11,327 bases of DNA from Flavobacteriales bacterium UBA4474 (lineage in GTDB: Bacteria; Bacteroidota; Bacteroidia; Flavobacteriales_D; Sanyastnellaceae): positions 1 through 11,327 of the forward strand of contig DGOE01000158.1 of the NCBI GenBank assembly GCA_002389295.1. Direction: 5' to 3'. The notes under the pieces were generated by a model. That model had not been told where the DNA came from. It saw nothing but the letters and a program-made list of their open reading frames with translations, and made no database searches. Positions within the stretch are counted from its first letter, which is position 1, and each line of letters opens with the position of its first letter. Both the position numbers and the translations under genes were made by a program. Positions 7,600 to 11,327 of the stretch are shown one piece after another.

Positions 7600-8133
7600 A
7601 TGGACATCCCCGCAGCGTCGAATCCACCATTGGACCTCAGTGGGGTCCCGCGGTTGGAGGACATCGCGTTCCATCCGGTGAGTGACAAATACAGGCAGAT
7701 GCGGCTTGCCATGTGGGGCGCAGTGCAATTTTTTGCCGCGGCAGCCATCCTGACCCCCTTCATCATTTTCAAGGTGACAGGAGAGGAGGAACTTGGCGCA
7801 TTTGCCGCTTGGTGGTGGCCACTCGGCATTCAATGTTTGATTGCCGGGGTCTGGTTCGCCGAGGAGTGGCTCGGTTTTCCGCGCAGAGGCTATGCTGTCC
7901 GCGAGCGCGACATCACCTATCGGACGGGCTGGATGTTTCGCACCACCACGACCGTTCCCTTTGGCATGATCCAGCACTCTGAGCTCAGCCAGGGCCCCGT
8001 TTCCCGCATGCTGGGGTTGAACCACGTCAAGCTGTTCACCGCCGGTGGCAGTGGCAACCTGCGGATCGCTGGCCTGGCAGAGGAGGAGGCCCAAACATTG
8101 AGGGCGGTCATCGAAGCGCGCACCCGCCGATGA
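7600..8133 (+). CDS. Bacterial PH-domain membrane protein, YdbS-like
   Basis: A 177-residue protein. The start at ATG 7600 lies 2 nt after the esterase stop; an in-frame TTG at 7594 overlaps that stop and is less likely. After a short cytoplasmic N-terminus there are two membrane helices (about residues 35-58 MRLAMWGAVQFFAAAAILTP and 65-88 with AAWWWPLGIQCLIAGVW). A bPH_2 (PF03703, formerly DUF304) domain follows at about residues 95-170, with YAVRERDITYRTGWM, TTTTVPFGMIQHSEL and GLNHVKLFTAGGS motifs. In Bacillus subtilis the homologous ydbS-ydbT pair belongs to the SigW regulon and contributes to resistance against antimicrobial peptides of other bacilli. That role cannot be assumed here. 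The 3' end overlaps the next gene by ATGA, which implies translational coupling. Confidence 0.87.
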   Translation: MDIPAASNPPLDLSGVPRLEDIAFHPVSDKYRQMRLAMWGAVQFFAAAAILTPFIIFKVTGEEELGAFAAWWWPLGIQCLIAGVWFAEEWLGFPRRGYAVRERDITYRTGWMFRTTTTVPFGMIQHSELSQGPVSRMLGLNHVKLFTAGGSGNLRIAGLAEEEAQTLRAVIEARTRR

Positions 8134-9608
8134 CCTCGGATTTTGCCACGCCCCGAAGGCAACATCCGCTGGGCATGCTGGTGCTGGCGGTCAAGTTTAC
8201 TTGGAAGGTGATCCAGTCCGCTTGGCCCGCCTTGGTGGGCCTTTCCCTGGCCGATGCACAGTGGTACCACTTGTTGGGCATTCCTGTCATCTTGGGGCTC
8301 ATCGGCGCATTTGCCGTGGTGTATTACTTGCGCTTTCATTTCCACGTGGCCTCGGATGCGCTCATCGTGGAGCGCGGCCTCTTTCAGCGCGAACGCTTGC
8401 AGATCCCCTTCGAACGCATCCAAGCCGTGCAGCTTTTCCAGGGGCCGGTCCAGCAACTCGTCGGTTTGACGGGCCTGCGGGTGGATACAGCAGGGTCTTC
8501 AGGCAGCGAGCTCGAGCTCGTGGCCATCCGCAAGCAGGATGCCGAGGGACTGCAGCTTTTGCTCAGAAGTCAGATGGCCTCACCTGAAAGTGCGACAGCA
8601 GACCCATTGTCTGGGGAAGCACCCACCGCAGCGGAAATGGCCCCCATGGTCGAACTCAGCTTTGCAGACCTGATGAAGGTGGGGCTGACCCAGAATCACA
8701 TCAAAAACGCCTTTATCGGGTTTGCGGTTGTCATGTCCTTGTTTCAAGGGTTTGAGGACCGCCTTTCATTGTGGCTGGCGGGGTTGCCTCCTTTGGTGTT
8801 GACGGTATTGGGCATGGCCACGGTGCTGTTGATTGTGCCGGGCCTCATCATGATGGCCGTCGTCGGGGTGGTGACGAGCCTGATCGGCGCGGCACTCAAT
8901 TTTTGGAAGCTCAAAAGCGCCATCGGTGCCGAAGGGGTGCAACTGGAGATGGGCTTGCTGCGGCGCAATGTCTTTGAGGTGCCCTTCGATAAGGTCCACC
9001 TGACGGAGTGGAAGAGCAATTGGTTGCGCCGCAAATTCGGATATGAAACGCTTCGGATTCGGCAGGCCCAAGCCGCTGGAGCAGGGGGGCTGCGCGTGTT
9101 CATTCCCGCCATGGAACCCCGCCACCGCGCGGCCATGGAGGCCGCTGTTTATCCCGACATCGCCCAGGGCGTCTTGGCCGAGGCGCGCCCAGCCGGTCGC
9201 CTGCGCTGGCTGCTTTTTGCCGGCGCCATCCTGCCCGCCCTGGCTGTGCTCATCAGCCCCAGCATCTCCCACGCCATCCTCGGGCTGTGCTGGGGTGCCT
9301 TCGTGTTTTGGACCACAGGGCGGCGCTTCGCGGCATACCGCATGGCGGTGCACAGCAATGCCATCGTCTTGGAAAGCGGTTGGTTTTGGCGCTCGAGAAC
9401 CGTGCTCAAAATGGGCCAGCTTCAAGGGGTGGAGTGGCGACGCAACGCCCTGCTCGAGCGGCGCGGAATCGGCCACCTCGTGTTTCACACGGCCGCCGGG
9501 GCGCGCTCCTTTGGTTACATGCACAAGGAGCAGGGGCTGCGCATCTTGGATTTTGCCATCAACCAGCTTCACAGCGCGTCTCCGTCTGCCCCGCAACCTG
9601 CAGCCTAA
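8130..9608 (+). CDS. Bacterial PH-domain membrane protein with three bPH_2 units, YdbT-like
   Basis: A 492-residue protein starting at ATG 8130, which overlaps the stop of the YdbS-like gene (ATGA). Three modules each have a hydrophobic helix pair followed by a bPH_2 domain. Module 1: membrane region about 14-70 then HVASDALIVERGLFQRERLQ and PFERIQAVQLFQGPVQQLVG. Module 2: membrane region about 190-265 (LVLTVLGMATVLLIVPGLIM) then EGVQLEMGLLRRNVFEVPFD and KVHLTEWKSNWLRRKFGYE. Module 3: membrane region about 350-395 then YRMAVHSNAIVLESGWFWR and QLQGVEWRRNALLERRGIG. This matches the usual length and architecture of YdbT. Bacterial PH domains are thought to act as protein-interaction or oligomerisation units at the membrane. 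With the YdbS-like partner this gives four PH units. No terminator is visible after its stop. Confidence 0.87.
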   Translation: MTSDFATPRRQHPLGMLVLAVKFTWKVIQSAWPALVGLSLADAQWYHLLGIPVILGLIGAFAVVYYLRFHFHVASDALIVERGLFQRERLQIPFERIQAVQLFQGPVQQLVGLTGLRVDTAGSSGSELELVAIRKQDAEGLQLLLRSQMASPESATADPLSGEAPTAAEMAPMVELSFADLMKVGLTQNHIKNAFIGFAVVMSLFQGFEDRLSLWLAGLPPLVLTVLGMATVLLIVPGLIMMAVVGVVTSLIGAALNFWKLKSAIGAEGVQLEMGLLRRNVFEVPFDKVHLTEWKSNWLRRKFGYETLRIRQAQAAGAGGLRVFIPAMEPRHRAAMEAAVYPDIAQGVLAEARPAGRLRWLLFAGAILPALAVLISPSISHAILGLCWGAFVFWTTGRRFAAYRMAVHSNAIVLESGWFWRSRTVLKMGQLQGVEWRRNALLERRGIGHLVFHTAAGARSFGYMHKEQGLRILDFAINQLHSASPSAPQPAA

Positions 9609-9677
9609 TGTTTTCTCCGGGGGTGCCCAATCCCCAAGCAACCTTCGCGCCCATTGGGTTGTATTTTCACCGTGACC
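9609..9677. other. Short gap before the VTC operon
   Basis: About 70 nt. The only promoter-like string is tattttca at 9662-9669, which misses the TAnnTTTG consensus at two positions. No terminator with a T tail is present. The VTC genes may therefore be read through from the esterase/PH operon or have a weak promoter here. Confidence 0.35.
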
Positions 9678-10490
9678 GTGGGGAAGAACACCTTGACTGA
9701 TACATTGGCCTCAGCCGTTGCCGGATTGCCCGCAACCGACTTGGCCGCGCTCGACACCGTCCAGCTGATGCGGCGGTTCGATACCAAGTATGTCATTCCC
9801 GAAACGTGGCTGCCCGATTTGATCGGGGCCATGACCGGCCATGCCCATGTCCTGTCGGTTGGGGGTCAGGCCGAATGCGCCTACGACAACCTCTACTTTG
9901 AGATGCCCGGTGACCAGTTCCTTCAGGACCACTTGCGCGGCAAGGCGCGCCGCATGAAGGTCCGCCGCAGGACCTATGCCAGCAATGGGCAAAGCTTTTT
10001 GGAGGTGAAACAGCGGCTCCCTGGAGGGCGGACCGTCAAGAACCGCATGGCCTACCAGACTGAAGATCCCGCCACTTTGGGCCGCGAGGAGATGGATTTT
10101 CTCCTCCCGCATCTGGCCCAAGCTGAATCGCTGAAGCCCAGGCTGCACGGCGCATTCTTGCGTACCACTTTGGTTGACTTTACGCGTCAGGAGCGCGTCA
10201 CGGTAGACCGCAGTCTCCAGACCGCTTTGTTTGGGGACACCATGGTCCCGCTGTTGGAAGGTTTGGTGGTCATCGAGGTCAAACAACCACGCCCAGACCG
10301 TTACAGTCCGGTCCAGCGGTGGCTGCGCAGCAGAAAAGACCGAAAAGGCTTGATTGGACGCAACACGCGCGTCAGCAAATACACCATGGCGAGATTGGAA
10401 TGCGATGCGGACATCGCCGGTCGCGCTTACCTTGCAACATATCGGCGGCTCCAGGAGGCACAATCCTGGGCCGGGGACCTGCAAGCCTGA
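9678..10490 (+). CDS. VTC-domain polyphosphate polymerase-type protein
   Basis: About 270 residues if GTG 9678 is the start. No ATG lies in the right place; GTG 9672 and TTG 9693 (preceded by the purine run ggggaag) are alternatives. The fold is the VTC tunnel domain (PF09359), known from yeast Vtc4, which makes polyphosphate from ATP and releases it through a basic tunnel. The expected tunnel residues are visible in order (numbered from GTG 9678): RFDTKYVI with Lys37, the basic strand KVRRRTY (94-100), FLEVKQR with Lys111, FLRTTLVDF with Arg162, RQERVTVDR (170-178), VVIEVKQ with probable metal ligand Glu200, and SKYTMA with Lys234. No signal peptide or membrane helix is seen, so it is probably cytoplasmic. 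The DUF4956 gene starts 7 nt downstream, a pairing known from many bacteria. Polyphosphate synthesis is inference from the family. Confidence 0.85.
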   Translation: MGKNTLTDTLASAVAGLPATDLAALDTVQLMRRFDTKYVIPETWLPDLIGAMTGHAHVLSVGGQAECAYDNLYFEMPGDQFLQDHLRGKARRMKVRRRTYASNGQSFLEVKQRLPGGRTVKNRMAYQTEDPATLGREEMDFLLPHLAQAESLKPRLHGAFLRTTLVDFTRQERVTVDRSLQTALFGDTMVPLLEGLVVIEVKQPRPDRYSPVQRWLRSRKDRKGLIGRNTRVSKYTMARLECDADIAGRAYLATYRRLQEAQSWAGDLQA

Positions 10491-10497
10491 ACCGCAA

Positions 10498-11097
10498 ATG
10501 ACTGAAATCGCACTGCATTTCGCAGCCAACCTGCTTTCCTCGTGGACCATCGTGAGGTTGATCTATCAATCCAAGGCGAAGCGCCGGGACTACGTGTTCA
10601 CCTTTATGATGGTGAGCGCCTCGGTTTTCTTGCTCTGCCGCATGCTCAGCGGTGTGGAACTCGATCTCGCATTCGCCTTGGGGCTCTTTGCCATTTTCGG
10701 CATCATCCGCTACCGCACCAACCCCGTACCCATCCGGGAGATGACCTACCTGTTTGTGGTGATCGCTTTGGCGGTCATGAACGCGTTGGCGCCCATGTCG
10801 ATAGGAGAAGTCGCGGTAGGGGTTGGCAACGTCGCGTTGTGGGCCCTGGCCTTTGTGCTTGAGCGCCTGCTCTTTGTAGAACACCTCGTCACCAAAAGGG
10901 TCGTGTACGACCGCATCGAGTTGTTGCAGGAAGGCCGCAGGCAAGAGCTCAAGGAAGACCTGGGCCAGCGCATTGGTGAAAACGTAGAGCGCTTTGAAAT
11001 TGGCAACGTGGACCTCCTCAGAGAAACAGCCGTCATCATTGTCTCTTACCGGGGCGAAGACCATTCTGAGCACATCGATTCCAACAGCAATTTGTGA
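10498..11097 (+). CDS. DUF4956 membrane protein, partner of the VTC protein
   Basis: A 199-residue protein starting at ATG 10498, 7 nt after the VTC stop. The longer in-frame extension upstream overlaps the VTC gene and reads as out-of-frame shadow, so it was not used. There are about four hydrophobic helices: around residues 35-55 (YVFTFMMVSASVFLLCRML), 57-75 (LDLAFALGLFAIFGII), 82-100 (MTYLFVVIALAVMNAL) and 103-125 (VGVGNVALWALAFVLERLLF). The family signature IIRYRTNPVPIREMTYLF joins helices 2 and 3, with arginines at the membrane edge. The C-terminal about 70 residues are soluble and charged (RRQELKEDLGQRIGENVERF). By analogy with Vtc1/Vtc4 it may form the membrane passage for the polymer made by the VTC domain; that is inference. 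The stop shares its A with the next gene's ATG (TGATG). Confidence 0.87.
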   Translation: MTEIALHFAANLLSSWTIVRLIYQSKAKRRDYVFTFMMVSASVFLLCRMLSGVELDLAFALGLFAIFGIIRYRTNPVPIREMTYLFVVIALAVMNALAPMSIGEVAVGVGNVALWALAFVLERLLFVEHLVTKRVVYDRIELLQEGRRQELKEDLGQRIGENVERFEIGNVDLLRETAVIIVSYRGEDHSEHIDSNSNL

Positions 11098-11327
11098 TGC
11101 GCGCCCGGACGTTGGTGGTCCTGTGTTTGCAAGGGTTGCTGGGGTTGCAACTGGGCGCCCAGGTGATCAATCCACCTTCTGGACAGTCTGACACGACCGA
11201 GTGGCAGGGGTGGTGTGGGTTGTCCTTGGAATGGCAACCGGTCAAAAGCGTCAAATTGGCATTGAACGAACAGTGGCGTTGGGACAATGACTTCGGTGAT
11301 TTCGACAGGCAAATCCACCAACTGGAC
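11097..11327 (+). CDS. DUF2490-type outer-membrane protein, N-terminal part (cut by window edge)
   Basis: ATG 11097 overlaps the DUF4956 stop (TGATG), and the frame stays open for 77 codons to the window end. Residues 1-22 form a signal peptide (MRARTLVVLCLQGLLGLQLG, cleavage near GAQ). The mature start reads DTTEWQGWCGLSLEWQPVKS then LALNEQWRWDNDFGDFDRQI, with alternating beta-strand character like the first strands of DUF2490 (PF10677) beta-barrel proteins. The family assignment is tentative because only the N-terminus is present. Coupling to VTC and DUF4956 implies expression in the same operon. Confidence 0.7.
   Translation, partial: MRARTLVVLCLQGLLGLQLGAQVINPPSGQSDTTEWQGWCGLSLEWQPVKSVKLALNEQWRWDNDFGDFDRQIHQLD

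Noticed and set aside
9619..9636. Possible hairpin gggg...cccc after the YdbT-like gene as a terminator
   Set aside because: The stem is only about 4 bp with no T tail, so termination is not supported.
8766..9641. 291-codon minus-strand frame antisense to the YdbT-like gene
   Set aside because: Rich in Gly, Gln, His and Pro with no recognisable domain. The plus strand has the full three-module PH architecture.
9711..10550. 279-codon minus-strand frame antisense to the VTC gene
   Set aside because: It is opposite the conserved VTC motifs and has shadow-like composition.

Overview
The window looks like chromosomal DNA of a marine-type Bacteroidota (Flavobacteriales-like) with moderately high GC. 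Four things point this way: extracellular proteins built from Cys-rich 'GCxDPxACNYNPxA...DGSCEY' units, a C-terminal type IX secretion (T9SS) sorting tail, TAnnTTTG-type -7 promoter boxes with no clear Shine-Dalgarno sites, and a VTC/DUF4956 gene pair. This is inference from features, not a database match. No RNA gene, insertion sequence, CRISPR array or origin was seen.

Layout. (1) 1-4287, minus strand: one open frame of 1429 codons with no stop, running off the left edge. It encodes a giant secreted Cys-rich protein with two RCC1-like propeller regions and calcium-binding-type DxDGDG segments. (2) 4417-5178, minus: a membrane-anchored SIMPL-domain (DUF541) protein. (3) 5323-5643, plus: a small acidic lipoprotein with its own promoter and a strong intrinsic terminator at 5666-5694. 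(4) 5735-9608, plus: three tightly spaced genes, namely a secreted multidomain PHB-depolymerase/feruloyl-esterase-type hydrolase with a very short T9SS tail, and two membrane proteins with bacterial PH domains (YdbS-like and YdbT-like). (5) 9678-11327, plus: a VTC-domain polyphosphate polymerase-type protein, a DUF4956 membrane protein, and the start of a DUF2490-type outer-membrane protein that is cut by the right edge. These three are separated by 7 nt and then by a 1-nt stop/start overlap.

How they may work together. The left half is envelope and secretion hardware: a giant secreted protein, a SIMPL protein and a lipoprotein. The esterase is predicted to be secreted through T9SS. Its coupling to the PH-domain pair suggests co-expression but not an obvious shared pathway. 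The VTC-DUF4956-DUF2490 cluster is the most suggestive system: a catalytic polyphosphate-type tunnel domain, a small polytopic membrane partner and an outer-membrane protein. It could be a bacterial counterpart of the eukaryotic VTC polyphosphate synthase/translocase. The enzymatic role and the link to the outer membrane are inference.

Non-coding space is small. The longest gaps are 4288-4416, 5179-5322, 5644-5734 and 9609-9677.
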